In this document: positions 54,146 to 63,052 of the stretch, piece after piece
Layout of the letters: every line of letters begins with the position of its first letter
Numbering within the stretch: the stretch's first letter is position 1
Assembly (NCBI GenBank): GCA_022448955.1
Contig: JAKVCU010000067.1
Coordinates: 1 to 64,000, forward strand
Reading direction: 5' to 3'
DNA length: 64,000 nt
Source: Saprospiraceae bacterium
GTDB taxonomy: Bacteria; Bacteroidota; Bacteroidia; Chitinophagales; Saprospiraceae
Program-made: the position numbers and the translations under genes
The notes under the pieces: generated by a model
Databases searched by the model: none
Told to the model about the DNA's origin: nothing
The model's input: the letters and a program-made list of their open reading frames with translations, nothing else

Positions 54146-55798
54146 TCAAGCAAAAGGAGCAACTACTTCAAATTCCATCCATTCTTTACTTTCTGGATGC
54201 ATAAAAGAAAGAAACTCTGCATGTAAATGCAACCTTTCTGCTTTAGACCCATATAAAATATCACCTGTAATTGGACAGTTCAATCCCTGTGAGTGTGCAG
54301 CATGTACGCGTAGTTGATGCGTACGACCAGTCTTGGGAAAAAAGTGGATATAGGTCTGCTTTTCTGTGCGCTTAATAACTTTAAAATCCGTCGTGGCTTT
54401 CTTACCATATTCATAACATACCAACTGACGAGGGCGATCTTCTAAGTCTACTCTTAATGGTAGATGAATAGCCCCTTCGTCCGCTGATACAATACCGTCC
54501 AAAACAGCATGATATCTCTTTTTAACAATTCTCTTAATAAATTGATACTGCAAATATTGATGGGATTCTTTGGTTTTTGCAATTACCATCAAACCAGAGG
54601 TTGACATGTCTAATCGATGTACAACCAAAGGACCTGTCGCATCTGGATACTTTACTTGCATTCTGAACTGCACCGAGTCCTCCACATTTTTCCCAGGGAC
54701 CGATAAAAATCCATGTGGCTTGTTGATAATGAGAAGGAAGTCATCTTCATATATTATTGGAAGTGTTTTTCCCAACGCTTGATTTTCCAACATAGGATTT
54801 TCATCCATTGGTATCCCTTTCAGCATGTGCCCTAAGATAGGACGACACTTCCCCCGGCAAGCTGGATAATAATGAAGATGTTTTCTAACTTCTGATTTTG
54901 GCGAAAGCCCCCACCAGAATTCTGCCATTGTAATCGGCTTGAGCTCCTGCTCAAAGGCATATTGAAGTAACTTTGGCGCTGCACATTCACCAGAACCTGC
55001 GATAGGTGGCGTATCATTGAAGATATCCAATAAATGTTTGATCTCCCCATTTTGGTTGAGAAACTTAAACTGTCTAAAGAGATAGTCTTGAAGCGCAGAC
55101 GATATATTTTTTCGTTGCTCTTTTAGCGCATTAATACCTTGGCGGTACTTGACGACAGCCAACTTCTTTTCTGCATTACGTTTTTTCCATTGTGCTCTTA
55201 GGCGCTTTAGACGAATATTACTCCATTTACTTTCTAATCCTAGCTGTTTGGCGAGCTGTTCATAATTCTCTTTGGATAAATTGGCTTTTCCGTCTCTTCG
55301 TTTTTGATCACGTTCTTTTTTCTCTTCCTGCAAACGTTGTTTAGCGGCTGCTAATTCCTCTTTTGCTTGCCATTCAGTTTGCTGCTGATCATTGGTCAAT
55401 GTGGCTAATTCTTCACTTTCCTCCATTGCTTTTATCCTAGCATTGATAGCTGTAACTTCTGTAGCGCCTATCTCGAATTGTCCTCCTTTTGAAAATACAT
55501 CAAATACAGGCGGTACAAATCCAGGATGATAGTTTGTATCTCCTATTTTGCCTGAAAAGGCAGATAAATAACCTAGCGCACCTTCTTTATTTTGAACCAC
55601 TAATACACCAAACATCTTTCCCACCTCTGCTCTTCCCTCTACCAAACCAAAGTGGTAACCAAAATCTGTTTGCTCAATATGTTCTTGCAATTCTTTAGCC
55701 GCTAGCTCTGCTAAAGCATGAGGCTCATAGTAGAACGGAAAAGTAAACCGCTCTGGTAAAACAATATGATCAATTGGTGATTTAAAAGCAGTAAACAT
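54146..55798 (-). CDS. RluA-family pseudouridine synthase with long N-terminal extension
   Basis: 550 residues. The catalytic domain is C-terminal (about 345-545): LLIINKPHGFLSVPG, VVHRLDMSTSGLMVIAKT with the catalytic Asp in HRLD, and KTGRTHQLRVHAAH. The first 320 residues form an extension: a globular start, a long charged coiled coil (about 120-235) and a Cys-bearing piece (GSGECAAPKLLQYA and CRGKCRP). Such long forms exist in other bacteria. The RNA target is unknown. A 21-bp palindrome lies upstream. Confidence 0.88.
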   Translation of the reverse strand: MFTAFKSPIDHIVLPERFTFPFYYEPHALAELAAKELQEHIEQTDFGYHFGLVEGRAEVGKMFGVLVVQNKEGALGYLSAFSGKIGDTNYHPGFVPPVFDVFSKGGQFEIGATEVTAINARIKAMEESEELATLTNDQQQTEWQAKEELAAAKQRLQEEKKERDQKRRDGKANLSKENYEQLAKQLGLESKWSNIRLKRLRAQWKKRNAEKKLAVVKYRQGINALKEQRKNISSALQDYLFRQFKFLNQNGEIKHLLDIFNDTPPIAGSGECAAPKLLQYAFEQELKPITMAEFWWGLSPKSEVRKHLHYYPACRGKCRPILGHMLKGIPMDENPMLENQALGKTLPIIYEDDFLLIINKPHGFLSVPGKNVEDSVQFRMQVKYPDATGPLVVHRLDMSTSGLMVIAKTKESHQYLQYQFIKRIVKKRYHAVLDGIVSADEGAIHLPLRVDLEDRPRQLVCYEYGKKATTDFKVIKRTEKQTYIHFFPKTGRTHQLRVHAAHSQGLNCPITGDILYGSKAERLHLHAEFLSFMHPESKEWMEFEVVAPFA

Positions 55799-56219
55799 AA
55801 GCTAAAGCGTCATTACAATTTTGAAGGCCGAAAGTAAGACTGTTTTTACTGTAAAGCAAGCATAAAGCTCCTCTAGATAAGTATTTACACTAAAGTTTAG
55901 TGTAAGTTAAAATGATCCCATTTTATCAGCTGCAAAGCAGATCATTCCGCTCTATAATGATAGTATCTTCCATTCGCTACAATAAATAGCCAGTCTCAAA
56001 TAATCAAAGTAGTATACGTTTAAATTTTAATTCCAATTGACAATCAACGACTTGAGCCTGCCTACCAGCAAAGGTAGGGTTTTGGCTAAGGCTTCGTGAA
56101 GGCGTTTAGCGAGCTAATGACTGATCCAATCGAACAACATAGTTCTGAAAGCTTTGGTTTTCAGGCATTAGAAAAATTAAACACGCTCTTTATTAATAAA
56201 ATAAATGCATAAACTTTTC
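55799..56219. other. Intergenic region upstream of the pseudouridine synthase gene
   Basis: About 420 bases. Contains the palindrome at 55885-55905 and a small GC-rich palindrome, CCTACC / GGTAGG (56061-56078). No gene or RNA seen. Confidence 0.4.
55885..55905. promoter_or_regulatory. 21-bp palindrome, possible operator
   Basis: TTACACTAAA-G-TTTAGTGTAA is symmetric around one base with no mismatch, the shape of a dimeric repressor site. It lies 87 bases upstream of the pseudouridine synthase start codon on the minus strand. No regulator gene is nearby. Confidence 0.35.
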
Positions 56220-57248
56220 TTAAAAAGTTCCACTTGCTTCCTTATATAAAACGGCCAATACTACTTGTCCAACTGCACGCAATGTTCTTTTATCAATGAT
56301 ATCCATATCATCGTTTTGAGTATGCCAGTGAGAACCAAAACCTCTATTATTTGAATTAGGGGGCAAATTAATGATATCAATCATTGGAATGCGTGCATAA
56401 GTCGCTACAAAAAAGTGATCGTCTGTTATACCTCCACCTTCAGCATCAGCGAAATAATTGCCATAACCCATTTTTGCAGCAAGTTTCCAAACCTTATCTA
56501 CCACTTGTGGTGCAAATTGACGAGAGTATTGTTCCTTCGGGAAATAAGCGTTACGTGAGCCCACCATATCCAGCAAAATACCATAACGAGGACGATACCC
56601 ACTAACATGTAAATTTTGTGCCCAATATTGAGAGCCTAAACCCCATGTAAAGGTAGATTTTTGTGCATCTGCTTGTGATTCATACTCGCTTTTACTTTCA
56701 CCATGATCCTCTGCATCAAACAACACAATATCCACCCCCATATCAGTAGGGTTTTGCCCTAACTGGCGAGCCACTTCTAGCAGAACCCCGACACCACTTC
56801 CACCATCATCTGCTCCCAAAATGGGTTCATTTTGTCTTTCTGTACTTAATGGGGAGTCTGCAATATGTCTGGAATCCCAATGTGCGGAAAGCAAAATACG
56901 CTTTGGTGCACTTGGATTAAATTGAGCAATAATATTAGTGGAATTTAACTTCGTACCAGTGTACGCTTCAGCTACAAAATCTTGCTCAATTACTTCTGCT
57001 CCAAAAGACTCCAACTTACCTACTAACCAATCTTTACATGCCTTATGTGCATCTGAATTGGGCACTCTTGGCCCAAAAGAAACTTGCTTAGCTACATAGG
57101 CTAATGCAGAATCTCTTTCAAATTTTGGTACATCGTATTTTTTTGCAGCAGCAGGTGCCTGCTCTGTCTGTGTATTCGTTTGATTCGCATCATTTTGACA
57201 TGCGGTGAAAATCAATAAGCAACAGCTGAAAAGTAGGGAAAGTCTCAT
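56220..57248 (-). CDS. M28-family peptidase / glutaminyl-peptide cyclotransferase-like lipoprotein
   Basis: 342 residues. A lipoprotein signal ends LIFTAC (Cys17). Zinc ligands of M28/glutaminyl cyclase fold: His/Asp in SAHWDSRH (about 121-128), Asp147/148 in LGADDGGSG, Glu180 in FDAEDHGES, and a late His in SHWHTQNDDMDIID. The TWGLGSQYWA segment and SHWHTQNDDM resemble bacterial glutaminyl cyclases more than aminopeptidases. The reaction (pyroglutamate formation versus amino-acid release) is therefore uncertain. Confidence 0.85.
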   Translation of the reverse strand: MRLSLLFSCCLLIFTACQNDANQTNTQTEQAPAAAKKYDVPKFERDSALAYVAKQVSFGPRVPNSDAHKACKDWLVGKLESFGAEVIEQDFVAEAYTGTKLNSTNIIAQFNPSAPKRILLSAHWDSRHIADSPLSTERQNEPILGADDGGSGVGVLLEVARQLGQNPTDMGVDIVLFDAEDHGESKSEYESQADAQKSTFTWGLGSQYWAQNLHVSGYRPRYGILLDMVGSRNAYFPKEQYSRQFAPQVVDKVWKLAAKMGYGNYFADAEGGGITDDHFFVATYARIPMIDIINLPPNSNNRGFGSHWHTQNDDMDIIDKRTLRAVGQVVLAVLYKEASGTF

Positions 57249-57261
57249 TTTGATTTAGTTG

Positions 57262-57330
57262 TTGGTTAATGGTGTAATAGTTAATAGTGTCAAACCATAA
57301 TAGATTCCCATTACACTATTAACGATTAAG
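57262..57330. repeat. GTTAAT/ATTAAC-type palindromic spacer
   Basis: Left arm TTAATGGTGTAATAGTTAATAG and right arm CATTACACTATTAACGATTAAG pair imperfectly. It belongs to the family of TTAAC-rich spacers in the window and lies between thiL and the M28 gene. Confidence 0.4.
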
Positions 57331-57336
57331 CTTGAT

Positions 57337-58395
57337 CTAGTTATTTTCTGGATTAAAATGCCTCCATCCTTGTGCTTTAATAGGATGGATATTACCTCCT
57401 TTAGTATGCAATTTCACACCTTCTGATTTTGGGACAATTTCTCCCATGATATAAATGTCTGGAAGGTACTTCACCTTATCCACATCCTTTGGATCAATGG
57501 TGAATAATAATTCATAATCCTCCCCTCCACTCAATGCACAAGTAATGGGATCCATTTTGAAATTAATCGCCTGCATTTGTGCGTCTGGATGAATCGGCAC
57601 ACCACTTTCTTCTACAAAAGCACCTACATCAGATTGCTTGCAAATATGAAAAATTTCTGACGCTAATCCATCCGAAATGTCAATCATGGATGTTGGAACC
57701 AAGCCATTTTTGGAGAAAAAGTTAACCATATCTCTTCTAGCTTCCGGCTTTAGCAAACGCTCCACTAAAAATTTATGCTCTTCTAATTCTGGCTGAAAAT
57801 TCGGATCCGCTAAATAGACCTGCTTCTCTCTTTCTAATAACTGTAATCCTAAATAAGCTGCACCTACATTTCCGCTCACACACATCAAATCCCCTACCTT
57901 CGCACCATTGCGATATGCCACTTTATCTTTATCTACTTGACCAATTGCTGTAACACTTATATATAGACCTTTGGGTGAAGAAGTAGTGTCTCCCCCTACC
58001 AAATCAACATTGTAAAACTTACAAGCCTGATATATTCCTGAATAGAGCTCTTCTAGTGCTTCTACAGAAAATCGATTGGACAAAGCAATCGATACAGTGA
58101 TTTGCTTTGGCAAACCATTCATCGCATAGATGTCCGATAGATTCACTACGACTGCTTTATAGCCCAAATGTTTTAAAGGCGTATACATCAGGTCAAAATG
58201 AATACCTTCTACTAAAGCATCTGTCGATACTAAAGTATATTGATCTCCGCCCGTATCAATCACCGCTGCATCATCCCCAACTCCATATATAGTCGACGGA
58301 TTTTGTTTTTTAAAACTCCTCGTCAGGTGATCAATCAACCCAAATTCCCCTAGGGCATTAACATCTGTTCTTTTTACTTTTCCCTCTTCCGACAT
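57337..58395 (-). CDS. thiL: Thiamine-monophosphate kinase
   Basis: 352 residues, PurM-like fold. ATP/Mg motifs GVGDDAAVIDTGG (Asp41/42), STDALVEGIHFDL and VGGDTTSSPKGL, then MIDISDGLASEIFHICKQS and LSGGEDYELLFTI. It makes thiamine diphosphate, the cofactor of pyruvate and 2-oxoacid dehydrogenases. No other thiamine genes are here. It lies upstream of the M28 gene on the same strand, with a palindromic spacer between. Confidence 0.93.
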   Translation of the reverse strand: MSEEGKVKRTDVNALGEFGLIDHLTRSFKKQNPSTIYGVGDDAAVIDTGGDQYTLVSTDALVEGIHFDLMYTPLKHLGYKAVVVNLSDIYAMNGLPKQITVSIALSNRFSVEALEELYSGIYQACKFYNVDLVGGDTTSSPKGLYISVTAIGQVDKDKVAYRNGAKVGDLMCVSGNVGAAYLGLQLLEREKQVYLADPNFQPELEEHKFLVERLLKPEARRDMVNFFSKNGLVPTSMIDISDGLASEIFHICKQSDVGAFVEESGVPIHPDAQMQAINFKMDPITCALSGGEDYELLFTIDPKDVDKVKYLPDIYIMGEIVPKSEGVKLHTKGGNIHPIKAQGWRHFNPENN

Positions 58396-58565
58396 ATTTT
58401 TTTATTGATAGATCGCTTACTGATAGTTATCAGAAAGCTAATTAGTTATTTATATGCTAGTACAATGTTTAAGCGTTTTAAACACTGAAAAAATTATTCC
58501 GCGAATATACGATTAAGCTTTCACTCCTGACTATTAACGCTTAATTCCATTAACCATTACACCAT

Positions 58566-58736
58566 TAACGGTTAAGTAGTTAGGCTAGAACCTGTCAGCC
58601 TCTGGCTGAAATTGGTACAATAAAATTTTAGCGTCCCTTCAAAAACCATGCGTAACTTTTCTATCGTCAGTTTCTTATGATTTTCGTAGGGACAATTTTA
58701 TTATACAAGCAATTTTGACTAGCCGCTTAACCGTTA
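58566..58736. repeat. 171-bp nested palindromic element (full copy)
   Basis: Three nested inverted pairs: TAACGGTTAAG / CTTAACCGTTA (58566-58576 and 58726-58736), GGCTAG / CTAGCC (58583-58588 and 58719-58724) and GTACAATAAAATT / AATTTTATTATAC with AGGGAC arms. A short palindrome (TCAGCC / GGCTGA, 58595-58609) sits inside. The right half recurs at 50379-50441. The right outer arm covers the stop codon of the FAD/Fe-S dehydrogenase gene. No coding capacity. Confidence 0.7.
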
Positions 58737-61661
58737 CACCTTTAAAGATTTATACATAATCTCAATTGGGTGCATCGCCTGCTTTTTTGTACCATCTTTT
58801 ATTTGATGGCGACAGCTTGTTCCTGCAGCGGCGATAACAGTTGTTTTTTCTGCTTTTCTAACTGCTGGAAACAGCACTTGTTCCCCTACCTGCATACTCA
58901 ATTCGTAATGTTCGGCTTCGTAGCCAAATGAACCAGCCATACCACAACATCCCGAAGGAATAATTTCTACCTGATGTCCCTTTGGCAAACCTAACACCCA
59001 AGCAGATTGTTCAACGCGGCTTAAAGCCTTTTGGTGGCAATGTCCATGAAGCAATATAGTCTGCGGCCTTTCGGCAAATTGGTCTGCAGTAATATTTCCT
59101 TTTTCGATTTCTCGAAAGAGAAATTCTTCTAGCATCAAAGCGTTTTGCCCTAATGCTTTTGCGGAAGCTTGATCTTCCTCCTTCACTAACTTCGGATACT
59201 CATCTCTAAAGCCTAATATAGCGGAAGGTTCTACGCCTAATAAAGGCGTTTTTTCACTTACAATATCTTTGAATACAGTCACATTTTCCTGTGCCATTTG
59301 CTGTGCTTCATCCAACAAACCTTTCGACATATGCGCTCGACCACTTTCTGCATGTTTTGGCATTGCTACTTCGTAGCCTAATGCTTTTAACAATTTGATC
59401 GCCGTAATTCCAATATCGGTATCATTAAAATTGGTAAACTCATCGCAGAAGAAATAAACCTTCCTTTTTAGTATTCCTTGAACAGGCAAAGCTTTGCCTG
59501 TTTTTCTAAACCAAGCTCGCAGGGTTTGTTTATGTAAAGTAGGTAGAGAACGATCTTTAGCTACGCCTAAGAATCTTTTCATCATTCCGCTAGTCAAAGA
59601 ATTGCTCAACATAAAATTCGTCAAGCCTGGTACTAATGCGCCCAAACCATTCAGTTTACCAATATTCGCTATGGCTTTGCTACGCAGAGGTACACCATTC
59701 GTTTTGTAATATTGATAAAGAAATTCTGCCTTTAAGGTTGACATATCCACATTTGATGGACATTCAGAAGTACAGCCCTTACAAGACAAACATAAATCCA
59801 TTGCCTCCTTAATTTCTGGATGATCAAATGGATTGTCTTTAGTATTCATGGTTAAGAAAGTCCGAAGGACATTTGCTCGGCCACGAGTGGTATCTTTTTC
59901 ATTGCGTGTTGCACGGTAACTTGGGCACATCGTGCCTCCAGAAAAATTCAATTTTCTACAATCGCCACTTCCGTTACATTTTTCAGCGGCCCTAAGAATG
60001 CCTTCTGTTGCAGAGAAATCAAATTTTGTGTCAAAATCCGGTGTTGCTTGATCTGGCTTATACCGCAAAGAGGTATTCATAGGCGCAGCATCTACAATTT
60101 TGCCTGGATTAAAAATACCTTTTGGATCCCATATTTTTTTGACTTCTTTGATCGTTTCATAGTTCTTCTCTCCGATCATAATCGGGATAAAAGCAGCCCT
60201 CACTCGGCCATCGCCATGCTCCCCACTTAAAGAACCATCATATTTTTTCACTAACTCTGCAGAAGCTTTGCTAATATCATAAAACATCTGCTGGTCCTTT
60301 GATTTTTTCAAATCTAAGATAGGCCGAAGGTGTATTTCACCCGCCCCTGCATGCGCATAATACACCGAACGCTGACCAAAGCCTTCCATGATTTTGGTAA
60401 AATCAGCGATGTAGGCTGGCAGGTCTTGAATGTCCACAGCAGTATCTTCGATACAAGCCACTGCTTTTTCATCGCCCGGTATGTTTGCCAAAAGGCCCAA
60501 ACTTGCTTTACGCAATGCCCAAACTTGTTTGGTTTTTGGCGTTTCTACGATAGGATAACTATAACCTAATCCTGCTGCTTTCATTGCAGCAATCATCTTT
60601 TCCGCTTTACCTCTGGCTTCCGCCAAATCTTTACCTCGGAATTCGACCATCAATACGCCTTCTGGATCGCCTTCTACGAAGAAGCGATTTTTTTGCTGTT
60701 CGATATTATCTTTTACACAATCCAGAATAATTTTATCCATCAATTCGCAAAGCGAAGGTTGATATTCCATGGCCACCAAAACCGCTCTTAGCGATTCGTC
60801 AATGCTTTCAAAATGCACACAAGCAACGACATCTACCGGATCAGGTACAGGAGAAAGATTTAGTTTAATTGCCGTCGTAAAAGCTAAGGTTCCTTCAGAA
60901 CCTGTAAGCAATTTACAAAAGTCAAAATCAGCACCATTAGATGCAAAAGGTTGTTGTTCGATCAATAGATCAACTGCATAGCCTGTATTTCTTCGATCAA
61001 TACTTGATTTAGGGAATTCCTTTCGAATTTCAGCTTGTACTTGTTTTGGCGAAAGCAGCTGGTGCATTTGATGGTAAATCTGGCCTTCTAGGCTACTTGA
61101 TTTTTGCTTTTGCTGATAACTACTTGGATCTAGTGTTTGAAAAGTAGTTTCTTCTCCATTACTCAGCAAGACCTCTAGCTCAAGTACATGATCTCGTGTA
61201 CTTCCGTAAACAATAGAAGTCGTACCACAAGAATTATTCCCCACCATTCCTCCAATCATACAACGGTTGGCCGTGGAGGTATTTGGTCCAAAGAATAATC
61301 CATAGGATTTTAAATAATGATTCAATTCATCTCGAATGACACCAGGCTGCACCTTCACCCAGCTTTCTTCCTCATTCAATTCGATAATTTGATTCATATA
61401 TTTGGAGACATCCACTACAATACCTTCCCCTACACATTGCCCAGCTAAGGAAGTACCTGCTGCCCGAGGGATGAGAGATGTGCCATGTGTATTTGCGAAA
61501 GCAATCAGTTTTTGAACGTCGCCTTTATGCTTAGGCAAAGCTACCGCCAAAGGAAATTCCTTGTATACCGAAGCATCCGTTGCATAAAGCGTTCGCATCA
61601 ATTGATCGTAATATAATTCGCCATCTAGCTCGTTTGCGAGCTGTTCCAAATGCACCTGCAT
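58734..61661 (-). CDS. FAD- and Fe-S-containing D-2-hydroxyacid dehydrogenase (GlcD-GlcF fusion, YdiJ-like)
   Basis: 975 residues. The FAD-binding PCMH domain comes first (about 40-220: IPRAAGTSLAGQCVGEGI), then the FAD-oxidase C-terminal domain (about 255-530; SGEHGDGRVRAAFIP), then a two-cluster ferredoxin (CNGSGDCRKLN and CLSCKGCTSECPSNV) and CCG repeats (LLHGHCHQKALS and PSGCCGMAGSFGYE). It oxidises a D-2-hydroxyacid such as lactate, glycolate or 2-hydroxyglutarate, passing electrons to an unknown acceptor. One 14-mer ATTTGCCGAAAGGC copy lies in it at 59066-59079. Confidence 0.92.
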   Translation of the reverse strand: MQVHLEQLANELDGELYYDQLMRTLYATDASVYKEFPLAVALPKHKGDVQKLIAFANTHGTSLIPRAAGTSLAGQCVGEGIVVDVSKYMNQIIELNEEESWVKVQPGVIRDELNHYLKSYGLFFGPNTSTANRCMIGGMVGNNSCGTTSIVYGSTRDHVLELEVLLSNGEETTFQTLDPSSYQQKQKSSSLEGQIYHQMHQLLSPKQVQAEIRKEFPKSSIDRRNTGYAVDLLIEQQPFASNGADFDFCKLLTGSEGTLAFTTAIKLNLSPVPDPVDVVACVHFESIDESLRAVLVAMEYQPSLCELMDKIILDCVKDNIEQQKNRFFVEGDPEGVLMVEFRGKDLAEARGKAEKMIAAMKAAGLGYSYPIVETPKTKQVWALRKASLGLLANIPGDEKAVACIEDTAVDIQDLPAYIADFTKIMEGFGQRSVYYAHAGAGEIHLRPILDLKKSKDQQMFYDISKASAELVKKYDGSLSGEHGDGRVRAAFIPIMIGEKNYETIKEVKKIWDPKGIFNPGKIVDAAPMNTSLRYKPDQATPDFDTKFDFSATEGILRAAEKCNGSGDCRKLNFSGGTMCPSYRATRNEKDTTRGRANVLRTFLTMNTKDNPFDHPEIKEAMDLCLSCKGCTSECPSNVDMSTLKAEFLYQYYKTNGVPLRSKAIANIGKLNGLGALVPGLTNFMLSNSLTSGMMKRFLGVAKDRSLPTLHKQTLRAWFRKTGKALPVQGILKRKVYFFCDEFTNFNDTDIGITAIKLLKALGYEVAMPKHAESGRAHMSKGLLDEAQQMAQENVTVFKDIVSEKTPLLGVEPSAILGFRDEYPKLVKEEDQASAKALGQNALMLEEFLFREIEKGNITADQFAERPQTILLHGHCHQKALSRVEQSAWVLGLPKGHQVEIIPSGCCGMAGSFGYEAEHYELSMQVGEQVLFPAVRKAEKTTVIAAAGTSCRHQIKDGTKKQAMHPIEIMYKSLKV

Positions 61662-61876
61662 GAAAATTTGAATTTATTTTTCCACAAAATACGTGCTTTG
61701 CACGGGCTTTGTTTGGCTAAGGAGGGCTAAAAGGTAAGGTTTTACGATTTTATAACTTTTCTAGATTAAAAATCAAGTCTAGCATATTGCCAAACTTAGG
61801 CTTTTATGAGCTTTTGTAATTAAAAAATTGCAGTTTTAATAAATACTCCATCTTATGTCATTCTAAAGCTATCAAA

Positions 61877-62701
61877 ATGAAAACGCAATTTTTTATTTCT
61901 ATCATTTTTTGCTCTTTCTTCCTTATTAATTGTTCTAAAAATAAAATCTCGCCAGATACTGGTTTAGACATCAAATCAACCACCGAAGGACAGTCTCTAA
62001 AAGCTATAGAAAGTTACAACAACGTTATTGTTGATATATTTTCTAATTACGATTCTTATGATGGCTCCATTAGCATTCATTACAATGATCATCAATCCAT
62101 CGAACACATTACTTTTACAGATCGTGATGGTTCAATTAGTGGTTCTGTTGACATAACCTATCAAAATCTAAAAGCTTCAAGGATAAAGGCTTCGAATATA
62201 ACTTACGATATAGTTTATCAAGGTAATAAGGTTTCACTTTTACCTACAACGAATAGTCCTAAGCGGGAGTACACTATTACGGATGGTTACATAGATTCCT
62301 ACACGAAATATCTTTCTACATCTTCTAATAATAAAGTAGTATTTACTTTCAAAAGAGATCAGAACAATAATATTGATACCATTTCTGTCGCTTCATTTTC
62401 CCCGACTAATAATGGTGAAATTGGAACAGAATATTATTATTTAGGCCATAACTCTTCAGCAGATGTTTTTGATGGTTACAATCCCATTTATGATTGGTTT
62501 ATATTCAATGGTTCTTTAAGGTTGACTGGAGAAATTCTTAATTTCAAAATCTCTAATCATCCGCCAACTGTTGTTTCCAAATGGACTATTTATGATGGCT
62601 ATCATGAAAATGAGTACTTCTCAACGATTACAATGGATAAAGATGGAAGGCCTACTCAAGTAAATGGAGGTTCTCATATTAATAAACTTAGATATAAATA
62701 A
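61877..62701 (+). CDS. Hypothetical lipoprotein
   Basis: 274 residues. A signal ends LINCSKNK (Cys19). The mature part is rich in Tyr, Asn, Ser and Asp with alternating strands (for example SIHYNDHQSIEHITFTDRDG), a pattern of beta-rich surface lipoproteins like the DUF4595 group. I cannot assign a function. Its base composition looks somewhat more AT-rich than its neighbours. It ends 350 bases before the restriction-type gene. Confidence 0.75.
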   Translation: MKTQFFISIIFCSFFLINCSKNKISPDTGLDIKSTTEGQSLKAIESYNNVIVDIFSNYDSYDGSISIHYNDHQSIEHITFTDRDGSISGSVDITYQNLKASRIKASNITYDIVYQGNKVSLLPTTNSPKREYTITDGYIDSYTKYLSTSSNNKVVFTFKRDQNNNIDTISVASFSPTNNGEIGTEYYYLGHNSSADVFDGYNPIYDWFIFNGSLRLTGEILNFKISNHPPTVVSKWTIYDGYHENEYFSTITMDKDGRPTQVNGGSHINKLRYK

Positions 62702-63052
62702 TTCTATCCAAACTTTTATAAATCAGCTTTCGCTTATACATTAATGGCCATGTAGGTAGGTGGTTTATTTTTGGTTGTTTTGTAAAAGAAGATAATCTGT
62801 TCTTTTTTTTCATTGCATAAAAAAAGAACCAAAAAAATGCTAGGCTGTCGCAGCTACACTAAAAAACTAGCTCTTGATTCGCAATCCAAGCCGTTTCGTT
62901 CATTACTACTTCGTTTTGCGATTTGCTGCTTCGCGGCGAAACTCGTGGATTGCTCTTTTGCCTTCCGCTAGTTTTTCTGCCTGAGGCAGACAGGTCTTAA
63001 CGTTTCGTTGCTAAGGCCAGTCCTTTATTTGTGCGGATGTTAGTTTTGAGAT
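62702..63052. other. Intergenic region with a palindromic element
   Basis: About 350 bases between the lipoprotein gene and the nuclease-like gene. The second half is filled by the palindromic element at 62862-62976 and a perfect CTGCCTGAGGCAG palindrome (62977-62989). No gene. Confidence 0.5.
62862..62976. repeat. Palindromic intergenic element
   Basis: AAAAACTAG (62862-62870) pairs with CTAGTTTTT (62968-62976), and GCAATCC (62881-62887) with GGATTGC (62947-62953), giving about 115 bp that can fold on itself. It is GC-richer than the flanks and contains CGTTTCG/CGAAAC-type inner arms. No coding frame. Possibly a MITE or a regulatory RNA. Confidence 0.5.
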
